64,000 nt of DNA from Pseudisothecium myosuroides (taxonomy: Eukaryota > Streptophyta > Bryopsida > Hypnales > Lembophyllaceae): assembly GCA_951799445.1 (NCBI GenBank), contig OX637288.1, forward strand, positions 33,583,288 through 33,647,287. The letters are read 5' to 3'. Position numbers and translations under genes: made by a program. Each line of letters begins with the position of its first letter. Position 1 is the first letter of the stretch. Below, piece by piece: positions 46,142 to 59,635 of this stretch. A model generated the notes under the pieces. It saw only the letters and a list, made by a program, of their open reading frames with translations, was not told where the DNA came from and made no database searches.

Positions 46142-47935
46142 TTCCCTCTGTCCCACTAAAAAACCTCTAAATAAGACATAGTTCGTGTACCACTAATAAA
46201 AGCTCCGTTTTTGAATTTTGATTGTTCAGCAAGCGTTTGCCATGTTGAACAACCTCGTTGGGGGACGTTAACCCCTAAATTTCCTTGACTATGTTCTCAC
46301 CAAAAATGCTCCAAAACTGTCATTTCTAATACAAGTACCAAATTTTTGAAAAATATCATTTTTGGACACATAACCGTCGAATCTTGTAGTACTCCAGTTT
46401 GAGAATATGTGGAAAAAATTTCAGAAATTTCCATTGTATAGATTGCAAGATATTAGCGTTTGAAGTGGCAAAAGTCTTTTTTTGGGCCTTGCAAAAAATC
46501 AGACAGCTGCACTTCACAAGGTCAGATTATTATGAAAAAAATTCCAAAATGGTTGTGCTTCTTTGGATTCATTCTTTAGGGCAATTTGGCTACATGCTTG
46601 AAAGTTTTCAGATCATTTGGAATCGTACAACATATAGGAATAAAATAGTAAGTAGAAAGAAGTAGAAAATGGTTCAAAATACTAAATTGTTAAGAAGTTA
46701 ATTATAGAATTGAAAAATGCCAATCCCAATGGTTGCAATGTTGTAATAAACAATCTACATCCTACAATTTTATTTTTTTTGAAAAACACTGAAAATTGAG
46801 TGAAATAAACGATTTCAAAGTTTATTTTAGAGTAGACAATCCATAACTACCTACAAACTAAAAATCCTCATAACGTTTGACTCATTGATCAAAATGGAAT
46901 GATTAAAAGCTTTCTATGTATGTATAAATCTAATAAACCAATTTCAAATTTTTATTTTTGAAAAAGGTGATTTTTTCAAATCTGCCCGGATTGCCCGAGT
47001 TGAGAAACAAACAACATATTAGGCCATAACTTTTGACTCGTATTTCCAAATGTCATGAAATTTGATGCATATGAAAGATATTTCTTGTCCCCATCTACTA
47101 TAAAAATTTCAACCCAAAATAAGCAAATCTCCAGTCACACATACCTGCCCAAAATTTCTATGTTGCCAAAAAACACATATTGGTCCTTTAGGAGTTAAGC
47201 GAGTAGGTAACATCCTAGCAAGCTTGGCCTTGCCAATATGAGGCACCCGCTAAAAAGAAGAGAAATGAGGCCAAAGAAGGGCCGCGAGTTATCTTGGAGT
47301 TCCCAAGCTTGGGAGCTTTGTTCCAATGGAATATTTCCATGGGGACACTGCCACATCATTTGCCACGTCAGCAAATTATTAAAAAATATTTTTTCTAAAA
47401 ATAATAAAAAATTTCCAAAAGTAGATTTTTTTTTCAATTCCCCCCCCCCTCTCAATGTTGGAAACAGCTTGTTCCGAACATAGGGAACAACCCTGAAATG
47501 GCCGTTTCATGGCCTCATTTTTCTTCTAATGAGTTGATACTTGTTGCTTCTGTTGTTCTTGATCGTTTCAACTATACAGTGCTACAAGGTGAGAAAGTTC
47601 AACTTCTCTACCTCAAGGTCTTCAAACACTTTGATTGTTGCAAGGATAAGATCATCTATCATCTTCTGTTCAATTTGATGTTGCAACAAATGTATATTGT
47701 TAAAGAAACTCGCAAGTTGAAGACATTTATGTCCGAGCCGGCAGCATTTGTAAGCTATGTTCAAATATAATACTTTCCACGTGGATTTGGAATGCCAAAA
47801 CAGTAGAGCCTAAGTTGGAGATTTTGCATGGATCTAGGAGATGTTTTATGGGTGTATTACTAGCACAAAAGACTAAAAATAGAATTAATCCTTTGCTGGG
47901 AAAATTTTTGGAGGTTTTTAGTGGGACAGAGGTGG
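46142..47935. mobile_element. Stowaway-like element (copy 2) carrying a nested TTAA element
   Basis: Terminal repeats TTCCCTCTGTCCCACTAAAA / AGTGGGACAGAGG flanked by TA. Both ends align with the copy at 24731 in reverse orientation. The interior holds a B element (46268-47198) and extra sequence at about 47220-47770 absent from the other copy, including a 90-codon open frame from 47498 that I do not recognise. Confidence 0.75.
46268..47198. mobile_element. TTAA element, subfamily B (copy 4), nested in Stowaway-like element
   Basis: Boundaries GTTAACCCCTAAATTTCC and TTGGTCCTTTAGGAGTTAAG, 931 bp between TTAA copies. Interrupts a Stowaway-like element at a position that reads TTGA (TCAA on the other strand) in the sister copy, near 25175. 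Confidence 0.9.
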
Positions 47936-49122
47936 TATTTTTTTTTGACAGAGTATGAATTTTTTATGAGTTTTTGAAGTGTGATGCCCAATTGGCCCTA
48001 AAGAATTTATAGACTACTTCCAAACCAACAAAAAATGTATTTGTAATGGTCATCCTTGCAAGTGTGCATTCAACATATGCAATTTATTTCAGTTAGGTTC
48101 CTAAGAAGTCAATTTTGTTTGGATGTTTATGAAATTTTGACACAAGGTATGAACATGTACCTATTCAATAAGAATCTAATTTTTTCCCAATCGGGTGCCT
48201 AAATTAAAGTTATGCTACCTTGAATTTTTTAAGCCACGTGGGTAGCTTCAAGTGGCATATGAAAAATTCCTACAATTTTGAAATTTGGTAGGTATGTAAT
48301 TTATATGGTGTAAGATGTAAATCTAAAAAACACACCTTGTGTAATGTCAAAATCTCACTCTATTTACTTTTGATGTGAATTTTAGCCATAAAAATGATAT
48401 TTTTTGAATTTGAGTCTAACTACTAAAATGAAGCTTATCAAGTGCAATTTCTATTCGAATTGGAAATTTTGAAAAATTTGTAAGTTTCAATGTTTCATAG
48501 CAATATGAACTTTGGGTCCATAACCATGGTTTGTTGATTCTCTAATTTTAGATTGATACCACATTTTATAGCAATATGAACTTTGAATCTAATACCATGA
48601 TTTTACACACTATAATGTATACCTATGGTGAAAATTTCAGATTTTTTGGATTTATTCTGTATTTGATATGAATTTTCTTCATTTTTTTCTTAAGTAATTC
48701 ACAATAATTTCAAATTTTACCCCAAAAATTCGAAAATTTTATGACTTCTAGTGCAAATGTAACTTCAACTTTGAAAAATAAATATAATTTTTTTCATTCA
48801 TATCTAGTTGCAAAATGGTAGCAAATAGAGTGATAGACAATGATGTTTGAAAATAGTAATAATGGGCCCATCCTTCCAAAGTTAAAGCTAGTTGTGCTTA
48901 TAGTAGTGCAACGAGCCAAAAGCAAGGGTCCAACCAAGGATGAATGTAAAAATATAAAAAGGATCCCTATTTTGTGCTTGATTAATCTATTTTCAACATC
49001 CCTCCTAGCTAATTTGGGGTCTCTAATTGCAAATATAAACTCAAAATTTGAAAATTTTATCATGTGTGGCAAATAAAAAGACCCTAAACACAGGGGCAAA
49101 ACAGCCCCCATGTTCGGCTCAC
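47936..49122. other. AT-rich intergenic, no gene
   Basis: Simple AT-rich sequence with repeated AAATTTTGAAAATTT-like words; possibly a very decayed transposon. Confidence 0.45.
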
Positions 49123-49322
49123 TACACAGAGTAAAACCTCTCTAAGTGCATAATATGCAATAAGAGAGGTCATACTTTGAAGCATTTATTTGTGAACAGT
49201 AGTTGGAGGCCCCATAATGAGAAACCATGTTAGCTAGGAGTTCAATACAAAACCTCTCCAACTGCATAAACCTCTCTTAGTGCATAGTCCTAGCACTATG
49301 CACTAACAGAGGTTCTACTGTA
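49123..49322. mobile_element. Emigrant/pogo-like MITE (copy 4)
   Basis: Left end AGAGTAAAACCTCTCTAAG, right end AACAGAGGTTCTACTGTA, about 200 bp, with paired inner repeats GCATAAACCTCTCTTAGTGC. Confidence 0.8.
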
Positions 49323-50313
49323 CTATAAGCGTGACCGTTAAAGCTTGGGGGTGCCTCCAGGGCTTACAACAGATAGCATAGAAGGATCATAGCCATAGCC
49401 TCCAGAGGACAATCATGGGTGTGGCCAAGCCTTTTCAGCCTTTTCCTTTCTATCTCAATACTGCCTGTTGATTTGTCCCTCTGATAGTGATCCTGGGCTT
49501 TTTATCACTTTGGCAATCTGCTACTCCTGCAGCACAAAATAAGTCAAAAGTACATGACATGCATGCAGGATCTGTTGTCTGTTTCATCAGTCCCATTTGA
49601 ACTGTTTTCCTCGATATTGAAACCACCATAGAGAGCAGGGAAGCAGAAAGCTAGATTGTTTAGGGTGAACACAAGACGGTAGAAGTGATTTCAATTTTGC
49701 AGGCTCTCCTCGCAATTGTACAGTACATACAAACCTAAAACCACGATGCTTCAATAACGCGTACCATGATACAATCTCTTTCTTCATTGAGGTAAGTCAC
49801 ATAAATACCTCAAAAGAAAATGAAAAGAAAACCAAGAGGGCAGACCTGGGATGCCAATCTTTCGCCAATCTTCCTCTCCTATATTCCACAAGATTGAGAT
49901 TCCACTAGCTCCCAGTCCGTGACAAGAGTGTGTAGTCTCCCAACGATCCTCAACACCTATGGAACATTATCATCTACGAAACAATGTACTTGTTCCTTGA
50001 AATTTCTGCAATCTAATTCAGGAGGGAGGGGGAGCGGTTTCCACAAAAGCAGTGTGGTAGTGTCGTCTTGCAAACCTGAAGTTCTTTGAAATTGCACTGC
50101 AAGTGAAGAAAATCCTACCAAACCAAATAGTATCAAGCACTGCAACTAGAAGAGCACAAGTTGCTTCACGTGCTCAATCAAATCAAATGGCATAGAGGGA
50201 GTCAGGCTTGCTAAGCCTGGGAAATAAACAGCCCACCTCTATGATAACATGTTACAAGAGCACAGGATGCTCCAAGAACTTGAAGCGATATGGCACATAA
50301 ACTCACACACGAC

Positions 50314-53188
50314 CTAACCAACAAGAGACGATATAGCTTGCTCTTCATCGTTGTCGTAGGTAGCCAAGGCCCTCGCGACACGATCACCTGGGAATCCCAT
50401 TTCCCGAATTCGGTTATAGGAAGGGCAAAAGTCAAGAATCTGCACAAAACAGAAATACCATCAGAAGTGGTCGCCCAATTGGCAAATTAAATTTCTTATT
50501 TTCCTTGAAAAATCAAGAATCTGCAAAGCTAATTAAAAGTACACACGGCAGCCAAACTTTAGGTCTCTTGATTCTGCGGATTGCAGAGAAGGACCAGTAG
50601 AATCGACTCTACAACATCCAAGTATACCATATGCAATCTTAGCCCCTTAATGCCCAGAAGGCCCTTTCGGGGCTTTTCAAGTCACAAAACTCAAGCTTAG
50701 TGCCACATGATGACAATTCTAGTCAATTCATAGAACTGTGACCCCTACTGTACGGCAGTTTTCCAATCCAAAAATAAATAAAATCAAGGGAGACTCAAGA
50801 GTTTTAAAAATACGATTTTGAATTTTGAATTGACTAAAACTTACTTTTTACTTAACTTTGGCATAATCTAAAAGTCCATAACTACATTTTGTAGAACTAC
50901 GAAATAAGAAGGTGAAAATGACCCTAAAAAATGAGAAAAAATGCATGATTTTTGAGGATTACCATGTGTCCAATACAGAGTTTCTAAGGGAAAACAAAAC
51001 ATACGACAGCAGCCCAAGATTGATACGATTCTACCTATCCCACTAAACCGAAGTCATCGCAAGTATCTCATGCCTGTCATGTTTTCAGAGTCGAGTCTAT
51101 CATTCATCTATGTGCCTTAAGACATACCGCAAAACCTGCTACGAAGAGCGTACAGGGCTCTATATTCAAATGCGTTATACAGGAGATTGGTGATAGCTAA
51201 GACCCAAGATTTTATCCCGTTTTCAGCGCATATTGAATAACGTTCATCTGTACAATGATAAGGTTATAACTCTAATTGAAACATCAAGTAGCACCAGTGG
51301 TACGACAAATAGTATGAACCCACCTTGGTTTGATCGTCTCCATACGTTTGAAGACCATACTGAATAGCTTCTTTATTGTGGCCCATATCAAGATACTTAG
51401 CTACCGTTGCATCTTCAACCTGCAAAATGCATACCGTAATATAGCTAAGTTCACATTCACATAATATCAACTAAAATAGACACAAGATTGTAGTAGCAAA
51501 AACAAATAATCAGAGATACTCCAGCAAGACTCAGGAAACCACTGTTGGCAGTTGAAAACACTAGATGCAGTTTTAAGCAAATAGACGAGTGCCAAACTGA
51601 TTGACATTTAACCCCTAAGGGCCTAAATAGCCAAGCGTGTTTCCAAAGTGAACTTTCTATTTGCACTTCAGGCACTAAAGGGTTATAATTATTGGCGTTC
51701 AAAACCGTTTGCCATCATCACTACGTACCCATAACATCCTAGAAATCACAAGAGAGCTGACTTGAAAACACAGTGGCTCTCAAAGTTTCAAATTGGAACT
51801 TGTAAACCATCCAACTCCGAGGACTACTGTCAACATAATGAAGTGACCTCTTCCATGGAGAACTCTTAACACGGCTCCCAGACAGCGCATTCACCAAAGT
51901 CTTGCGAGAAGGGTAAAGAAAGAAACAAGTAGAAAACTTAAGAGAGATAATTATGATCCCAGATTTGTTTTTGAGGTGGTCAGAATATCCGAACATTCAA
52001 ATGGACTTACTTCAGCCAAATTAGCTTCCCCATTGGCTTGGCTGGTCTGTGCAGTGGAAGATCTGAGGTGAGGGTTTCCCTGCAGCTCCGCCTCAGCAAG
52101 GATGCGACGCTCTAAATCAAACTCAAACTGAAATGAGCTACGGGGCACCTCCCTGCTCTGCATCCTCAATTGAGCCTGGAAAAACGCATTATAGCCATCT
52201 CAGAGATCATGCACCAAAGTTCTATCATGGATTTTTTTTTTTAAAAAGATAGTATAGTACGGTAGAGCAAACTAAAAGCGTTCGGGACCTCATCCTATTT
52301 CCTAAATAATGACCCCCGTAATCAAAGCCAGCTCATCCATTCATACTCCTGATTGCATTGATTAGCAAGTGGTGTAACATGACTGGGCTAATTGTATGGT
52401 CACTGATCTTTGAAAGGAAAGTAGAGTTGTCTATTCTCCCTTCAATACTGGATTTCAACCACCCACTTCGAATGATTGCATAAGAAATACATACGTAGAA
52501 AATCCAGACACGGTTGAAAACTTGGCCAAAATCAAATTTGGCTCTTGTACTCTCCAAAGCTCTATATACTTATCTCCCAATCCATATATACTCCTCCATA
52601 ATGGTAACAATGTTAAAGGTGCTGCAATTAGTATCCTCTACCTTAATCTCGAGAAGACATGGTCAAGGAACGATACAGACTTGAAAACATTTAATTTCTG
52701 CAGGGAAAGGAGAAGACAGAGATCGAGATATACATACAGGCGGACCCACTCGATACATAGGTTTCATGGTCACTTTGATCGATGTTCCCGATGTTCCCGC
52801 TGCAAATCATTTTGTGACCACTCTTAGAAGCGGCAAATGCAGAGAAAACTTAATTCCCTGATTTCTAAAACTATGCACAACATCGGATTCTCCATTAATT
52901 ACAGTGAAGCTAAAAAGAGACAAATCAAGTACAACTTGCTTGAGAAATTAGGGTTAATGAAGTATAGAATTCGAAGCCATGCTCACAAGGAAAAGAGGGG
53001 CTGGACATAAGAGATGCCTGTGGAGGAGCTCGTCCCATTGACGACGCCCCTGCAGACTGCCCGACCCGAGGATAATAGGATCCTGCGTTGCTGTTGGCTT
53101 GTGCGTAACCACTCCCTGCCCTGCCCTGATATAATGGACCAAAACCACCACTCCCTTGCCCACTGCTTCTTCCATAATCATATTCCAT
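50314..53188 (-). CDS. Small UBA-domain protein (AT5G53330-like), five exons
   Basis: Exons read on the minus strand: 53188-52987, 52799-52738, 52175-52011, 51419-51324 and 50439-50314, with the stop codon at 50316-50314. They splice in frame at GT-AG sites to 216 aa. The product resembles the plant protein annotated as ubiquitin-associated/EF1B-like (AT5G53330, about 221 aa). Shared blocks: MEYDYGRSS at the N-terminus, SYYPRVGQ near residues 38-45, IKVTMKPMYRVGPP encoded by exon 2, EVPRSSFQFEFDLERRILAE in exon 3, then YLDMGHNKEAIQYGLQTYGD and IREMGFPGDRVARALATYDN as two consecutive UBA-like helical units, the second with the Met-Gly-Phe loop that contacts ubiquitin in this fold. The expected role is ubiquitin binding in the cytosol; the precise function is not known to me. 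An ATG nine codons upstream is in frame, but MEYDYG matches the family start. The upstream region is a telo-box-bearing tandem repeat. Confidence 0.92.
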
Positions 53189-53264
53189 GGTGCTCAAACT
53201 GTCGTCTTCAACCACACGCCACTGTCAAAGTCCTCCCACAACCGTTTTGTCTCACTAAGAGAAA

Positions 53265-53272
53265 CCCTAAAT
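53265..53272 (-). promoter_or_regulatory. Telo-box nearest the UBA gene start codon
   Basis: AAACCCTAA on the plus strand, TTAGGGTTT in gene orientation, about 77 bp upstream of the ATG. Five further CCCTAA cores follow upstream at 83-114 bp spacing, three or four of them within a full AACCCTAAA string. Confidence 0.55.
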
Positions 53273-53860
53273 CGACAACCACAGAGCTCGCAATACTAAG
53301 AAAACCTGGAAATGCCACTCAAATCCTCCCCACAAATCCTCCTATCCACTACCGACACTTCCAGTTCACCAATCCAAACCCTAAATTGACAACCACAGAG
53401 CTCGCAACCTCAGAAAACCTGAAAATGCCACTGAAAATCGTCTCATTTACTACCAACACTTCCGATCCACGAACCTAAACCCTAAATTGACAATCACTGA
53501 GCTCGCAACCTAAAAAAACTGGAAACGCCACAAAAATCCGACAATCCCATCACCAATCCAAGCCCTAAATTGACGACCACGGAGCTCGGAACCTCCACAA
53601 ACCTGGAAATGCCACTCAAAATCCTCAGATCCACTACCGACACTCCAAGTTCACCAACTCGAACCCTAAATTGACCTCGTAACCTTAGAAAACCTGGAAA
53701 AGCCACTCAAATCCTCAGATCTCCTACCGACACTTCCAATTCGCCATTCTGAACCCTAAATTGACAACCACGGAGCTCGCAATCTCAAAAAAACTGGAAA
53801 TGACACACAAATCCTCATATACACTGCCGACACTTTCAGTTCTTCAATCCAAAAGCATTA
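53265..53860 (-). repeat. Tandem repeat with a CCCTAA (telo-box-like) core in each unit, upstream of the UBA gene
   Basis: Six diverged units have CCCTAA cores starting at 53265, 53379, 53480, 53563, 53664 and 53754, so the period is 83-114 bp. Most units also carry TTGACAACCACAGAGCTCGC-like and ACCTGGAAATGCCACTCAAA-like segments. The first motif lies about 77 bp upstream of the UBA start codon, so the array covers the probable leader and core promoter. AAACCCTAA-type telo-boxes are known promoter elements of plant translation and growth genes; function here is inferred. Confidence 0.8.
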
Positions 53861-56800
53861 CCTGTCGGTCACACAATGCGAGACCACTCCACAGAAACCC
53901 TGAAATGCAAAATCCACCAGAACCCACAATCACGTACGCGCGTCGTTCGCAGATCATGTAACTTATTAGATACTAACCACGATTTCACTTCTGCGATCGC
54001 AAGCCTAGTCGCGAAAACTCCTCGTTCATCTTGCCCTTAGGATTGGAGTTCTTCTTCTCTTTGATTGCAAGTTCGGAACTTGCTTGGAAAGGTGTTAACC
54101 CTTCAAAGGCCCTTGGGATCCTTGTATACGGCCTGTATTTTGCCTTATAACTCTTCAATTGTGGTTTAATGTATCAACCGTGATACATAATTGTTATTTA
54201 CGTTCTATCATGATTATTTTACTTTGAACTGAAAAGTATTTGGTTGATGTTTTTCTGATCAAATACCACCAAATGCAAAATATACTATACTATACTATAC
54301 CTTCAAGCCCGCCTTCTAGAGTTAACCGTGGAAGGACAATATCCATTGCTTTGTTTCCTTATATTGCAACTAAATTTGAGTGATAATTATTTTATTACAT
54401 TTTTCAGAGATAAAATCACATATCTTCTATAGGTCATAAAATTTTCAGATTTATTGGTGATGATTTCAAATTACCATGATTTTTTGAAGGGAAAAAAAAT
54501 CATATCTAATTCAAAATTAACCCAAAAAATCTGAAAATTTCTCCATGTGTGTAAATTATAGTGAAGAATGGTAGAGAGTACTAAACCAAATTTCTAAAAC
54601 CTTCTATAAATAAAAAAATCAATAGACCGTGGTAATAATTTCAATTTTCAAATGGCAATAAGTTTTTTAATTTTAGGAATTTTTGAAAAATTTGAATTGG
54701 AAAAAAAATTGAGAGTCAATAAGCTTCATTTCATTAGTTGGGCTTAATTCCAAAAAGATCATTGGCATGGCTCAAATTTAGATCAATAATACAAAGGTTA
54801 AAGTTGTCAAATAATATATTTGAAAGGCATCTTCTGTGATCTATGGCAAACGCATTTGATTTAATAATAATAAAATGCAAGTCACCTATAATGATGCTCT
54901 TTTTTAAAGTTGACTAGAAAAGATCAAGTGTATCATAGCAAAAAAATATTGGATCAATAATGTTGTTTTCAATTGTTAGTCCAAACTTAATTTTGGGCTT
55001 CACAAGTATTCTAGAGTTAATCCATAAGCACTCCTAAGTCTATATTCTAAATAATAAACATAGCAATTTGAGGTAAAATTTTGTCCAAATAATTTTTCAT
55101 TCATCCAAAGTATTTAGTATTTTCGAAAAGAAAAAAGAGATTCTAATTTTTTTTTTGAGATTGGCATAAATTAAGAGTTTATTCATTTTCTAGCCCACAT
55201 ACTGCCCCAAGAGGTGAATTGTGGGATTAAGATTATATATTTTTGTTAAGAAGGAGACTCTGTAATATCCAATAACATAATAGGGTTCAGAGAGTAGATA
55301 GGGATTAGTAAATGAGAAAAAATTGAAGCAAATTAATGTATAACAAGTTGTATTGAAATTGTATGTATCAGTTTTCTGATGAATGGTGGATGTTTGGGTA
55401 ATGAAAAATGTAGCCTCCACCTTGTAACATGTATTAAAAAAAATTATCATTAAGATTTTCAATCTAGAACTAATATTGAATGTGACTACCAGTGATGTAG
55501 GATTTAGCAGTATGGCACGCCAGGGTTCAAATCCTTGTATTGACTAGGATTATTAGCTTTGGTGAAAGTACTAAGATAAGAAAGTATCACAATTTGTGAG
55601 AGTAGACAATAGTTTAGTGGTTGTATTGAGGTGTTATTCCATTTGAACGAATTAATCAAACATTTCTTGGTCAATAATTGATGGCATTTTGTTATTAATT
55701 GGAGATTTAGCTTGTCGATTTGGATGTTAATAAATACATTGTATTTGAAGTGTAGTTTCAAGGGTTTAAATTTAAAATTAGGAAATGTTGAAATTACATT
55801 TTGAAATTAGGGTAGGGAGGTAGTTAGTAGGAAGTGATTGATTATTTTTTAAGTTTTCTTTTGTGAAGTAGAATGTATGTTGCGTACTATATTGCAATAT
55901 TATTGATGTTGTTTAAGATGTTTTTAACAATTGTTTGGGGGATTGTGAATTTGCCTTTGAATGTTGAAAATGATAGAATATGTCAACGGTTCCACATGCT
56001 CCCATTGTAATGACAATGAGTCATTTAGTTGCCCATCCATGAGTTGTAGTATTTGTAGGAGGTTGTTTAGTTTTAAAGCAATGGATTCAAAAGAGAAGCG
56101 GTCATTGTTGTATGTGAATTCAAAAAATTGAATTTTCTATTGTGTAAATGGATTGCTTGGAAGAGGGCTATGAAATGATATATAGTGTGTACATAAAGTA
56201 TGCTAGGGAATAATTTTGCACTACAATTCCATTATATTGTAGTTGCATATGAGTAGGGAAGTTGTCATGTTGGGTGGGCATTCTTCAAAAATGCCAATGT
56301 TATAAGTATAAATCGTGTGGAGTATAGTGCTATGGGAGACAATAAGTTTTTTAATTCTTGTACCACCTTATTTTGTCTTTGAATATATAATGCTTTGATT
56401 TGGAGTTTTATGCACCATAATAATACATGTACCAAGTGTTTATTTGATTTAAGTTGTAGAATGGATATATTATGAAGGGATATTGGGTTGGCCAAAATAA
56501 GTGTTTTTATGCAAAGCCCATGTATTGACTATATCCAAATTTGAGAATGTGTGATTTGTATGTCTGTAATTTGAAAGTTTGCCCATAATTTATTTGAGAG
56601 TTAGTAATCAATATTGGAGTTTTGATTCCATTTGTGAATGCAAGGAAAGAGAGATGCTAAGTCAATATTGTCATCATTTGCTTTGATTTTGAGGTATAAT
56701 TTTATAAATCTTATGGGGCCTTTGTATTGTCTTTCATGTGAAAACAAATCATTTCTATGTAAATATCTGAATCATTGAATGAGACTAGGTGGACATATTA

Positions 56801-57336
56801 ATAGTATTCTAAAAGAATGCAATGTTCTTTTTTATTATTTGTAACTGCTAATTAATGCATTTGTAACTTCATGGTCTTTCATATTTTTGTGTGTTTATAC
56901 TTTTATAAAGTAAATATTGGATGTACTCAAATTTCTAACATGGTTACTATGGAGGAAAGCATAATTTAACCTAACTGATTGTTTTGGATTGTTGGGTGTT
57001 TAGCATGGTTAAGAATGAAAAAGAGAGAGAAAGAATTGAAATGGCTATGCAAATGTGAGTTGATTCATTACTATATTAAGTAGTGAAAATTTGAATTAGT
57101 TTGCATATAGTAGATAAATTTGTTTGAAGAGGTTTTGTGGTCCCTGGAGTCTTATAGATAGTTCAACTTTTCCTATTAGGTTGTAGATGCCATATGCGGT
57201 GGATTGAATAATTGAGTTGTTTGATCCCACTAGTTGTTCTTGTGGTGAGATGAATGAACCATCCGTATAATAGTAGTGTAAGAGAAAAAATTTAATGGGG
57301 TTTAGTGTCATACAATGGTACATTTGGAATGTATTA

Positions 57337-57340
<4 letters not shown>
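53861..57340. other. AT-rich intergenic, no gene
   Basis: A decayed TTAA-element end may lie at 54096 (TTAACCCTTCAAAGGCCC). From about 55500 the plus strand is poor in C. No coding family recognised. Confidence 0.45.
54281..54301. repeat. (TATAC)n short tandem repeat
   Basis: Four ACTAT/TATAC units. Confidence 0.85.

Positions 57341-57409
<69 letters not shown>
57341..57409. repeat. Long (TA)n microsatellite
   Basis: About 34 uninterrupted TA dinucleotides. Confidence 0.97.
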
Positions 57410-57412
<3 letters not shown>

Positions 57413-59635
57413 GATGGTGGATGTGAGGATTTGACCCGTTCTTGGCATTTATTTATTGAGATGTTAGATGGAGTATAGGGTATGCATTAGAAAAAAGATT
57501 TGGTATTTGTAGTTAATTGTATTGAAGAATGGTAAATATTTAAATCTTGAATATAGTAGAGTTTGGTGTTATGTTGCCTTAGTGGACGTCATGGAGTATT
57601 AGGTATTATAATGTTGTTTGAATTAGTTTTAGATGCTAGTTAGGCCACAATGTATAGCTTGTAGAGTTGTGAGAGTAGTAGGCGGATGTGCTAGTCCTAT
57701 ACTTGTCCATTGGTGTGTGAATTGAAAGTGGGGCCTAGTGAAGCAAATATATCTCATTTATATAGTAAATAGAAATAAGTTAGTTGGATGGAGCATGTAG
57801 TTGAAGGTGAAATTTTTTGTGCTTCGGCACTTGTGAGCTTTGATCCCAATTCTAATGGCCAATCATCTAATTTTGTGGTTTCCTTCTCACCCCAAAGACC
57901 ACCATTTGGTGCCAACGTGGTTTGTAATAAGCCTTCCTACTACAACTAGTTTGTGAGGTTACAAAGCTCATAAAAATGAGATACCACTCTAAAATATTCG
58001 TAAAAACATCTTTTCAACCTTCAATTTTCCAAAATATGGGACCAAAGCAACAGTAACGCGTTGAATCCAAAGTTCTTTCTTAGCATGTTGCTTTAAATAA
58101 AATCTACCTTAGACTCAACCTCAATGTCAATCTGGAATTTAGTTCCATTGCCTCCTGACTATTGCCATCTGACTTTAGAGTAAGTAATTGACCTCATGAT
58201 GTTGTTGAATAATAAGACACAAGCCAAAAATTCACATTAGATAGTTGAGATCCATAGCTTAGCCTCCCCCAAAAGCATTGTTGATCTTCTGTGAAATCAT
58301 GAGTAGCGGTAGTGCCAATTAAAAAGTCCATGTCACATTGTTGCTCATCTATAGTAGGCTCCTCATGAATTTGAGAATGAAAATTCCATTAGTATAATGA
58401 AAATTCAATGAATTGTGTATAAATATTGACTAGACATCAACCATATAGTCAAATTTCCAATTGTCACAATTGATTTTTCAAATGATTTTTCAAATTTCCA
58501 TTTTAATAATAATTTGACCAACATCTATCTAAACTTTGATTGTAAATATTGCCCATAATTAATTTTTAATCTCAAGATTCATCAAAATTCTCACCTTCAA
58601 AAATGTAGTTTCAAGCACATTCCATAATTTTCTTTTAAGAAGTAAATAGACTATTGAAATACACTATAAACATATACCAATTTAATCTATAAAAAATCTT
58701 TTAAATGAATCTTATTTAGAGGTTGTTTCTTTTCACATGTTTGAACATATGAAAATATTATACTTCAAAATTCCATCAAAACCCTTCTTTTTCATAAAAA
58801 TAGGGGTACATTTTTGCACTGAGACATATACTATTTAGAGATGAATTTAAGACATGTACTATTTGAGAATACAATTAGCATTTTATGAACTTTTGGAGGA
58901 TGATAATTTAACATTAAAATTTCAAAACAACATCATATTAATTTTACACCGTAATTGATTTTTAACTTTTTTTCCTGATTTTTTTAAAATCTCAAAATTA
59001 CCCATCTTCTATACAAGGACACAAATAAAAATGGTTGAAACTTCTACGCATTCATTCAAATTAAAGTTTTAAGTTTTTTTTCACTTCAACATCAAAGTGG
59101 CTTGGAGAAGTCATTCAGTGTGAAATTAATAACCCTCGTAATAATCTAACTCTATGCAAAGGGTATTAAATGAAGAGGTATGGAATAATATTCATATTCA
59201 TAGAATATCCCTCAAATTTGGTATACTTCAAAAATATTCTTCAAATATTCTTTAAACAAAATTTCTAGAGGCTATTTTGAAACTACTTTGCTTAAAAATA
59301 GTCCATTTCTTACATTTTAAAAATAAAATGAACCCTATCCCTTTTGCTCGCACCTTAATGTCTTCTCTTAATAAAGTGGATAGCAAAAAATATATTCTAA
59401 AAAAAATTAACAGATTTTCTTGATTGAATAGATTAATACCTATATAAAAACCTTTAAATCATTCTACTTCAACTAATGAGATGAAGGTTATGAGGAGTTT
59501 TAGTTTATGAGCAATGAAGGAAGAAAGAATATATAAAGTTCTTTGTTGATTTCAATTTAAAAATAAATAAAAATCCAATACAATAAACACTATTGCAATT
59601 TTCATTGTTAACACATGTAGATTATGAACTTTTTT
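57410..59635. other. AT-rich intergenic with a strand-composition switch
   Basis: The plus strand changes from G-rich/C-poor to C-rich/G-poor near 57830-57850. Only short frames. Confidence 0.45.

Noticed and set aside
53014..53478. 154-codon plus-strand frame at the UBA gene 5' end
   Set aside because: Antisense to UBA exon 1 and continuing through the tandem repeat; the minus-strand spliced model explains the region.
55500..55560. tRNA-like B-box (GGGTTCAAATCC) suggesting a tRNA gene or SINE
   Set aside because: No acceptable A-box or cloverleaf could be built around it, and the T-stem has a mismatch; treated as chance.
55190..57323. Possible decayed Copia polyprotein on the minus strand
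   Set aside because: None of the short frames shows a reverse transcriptase, integrase or RNase H motif in order.
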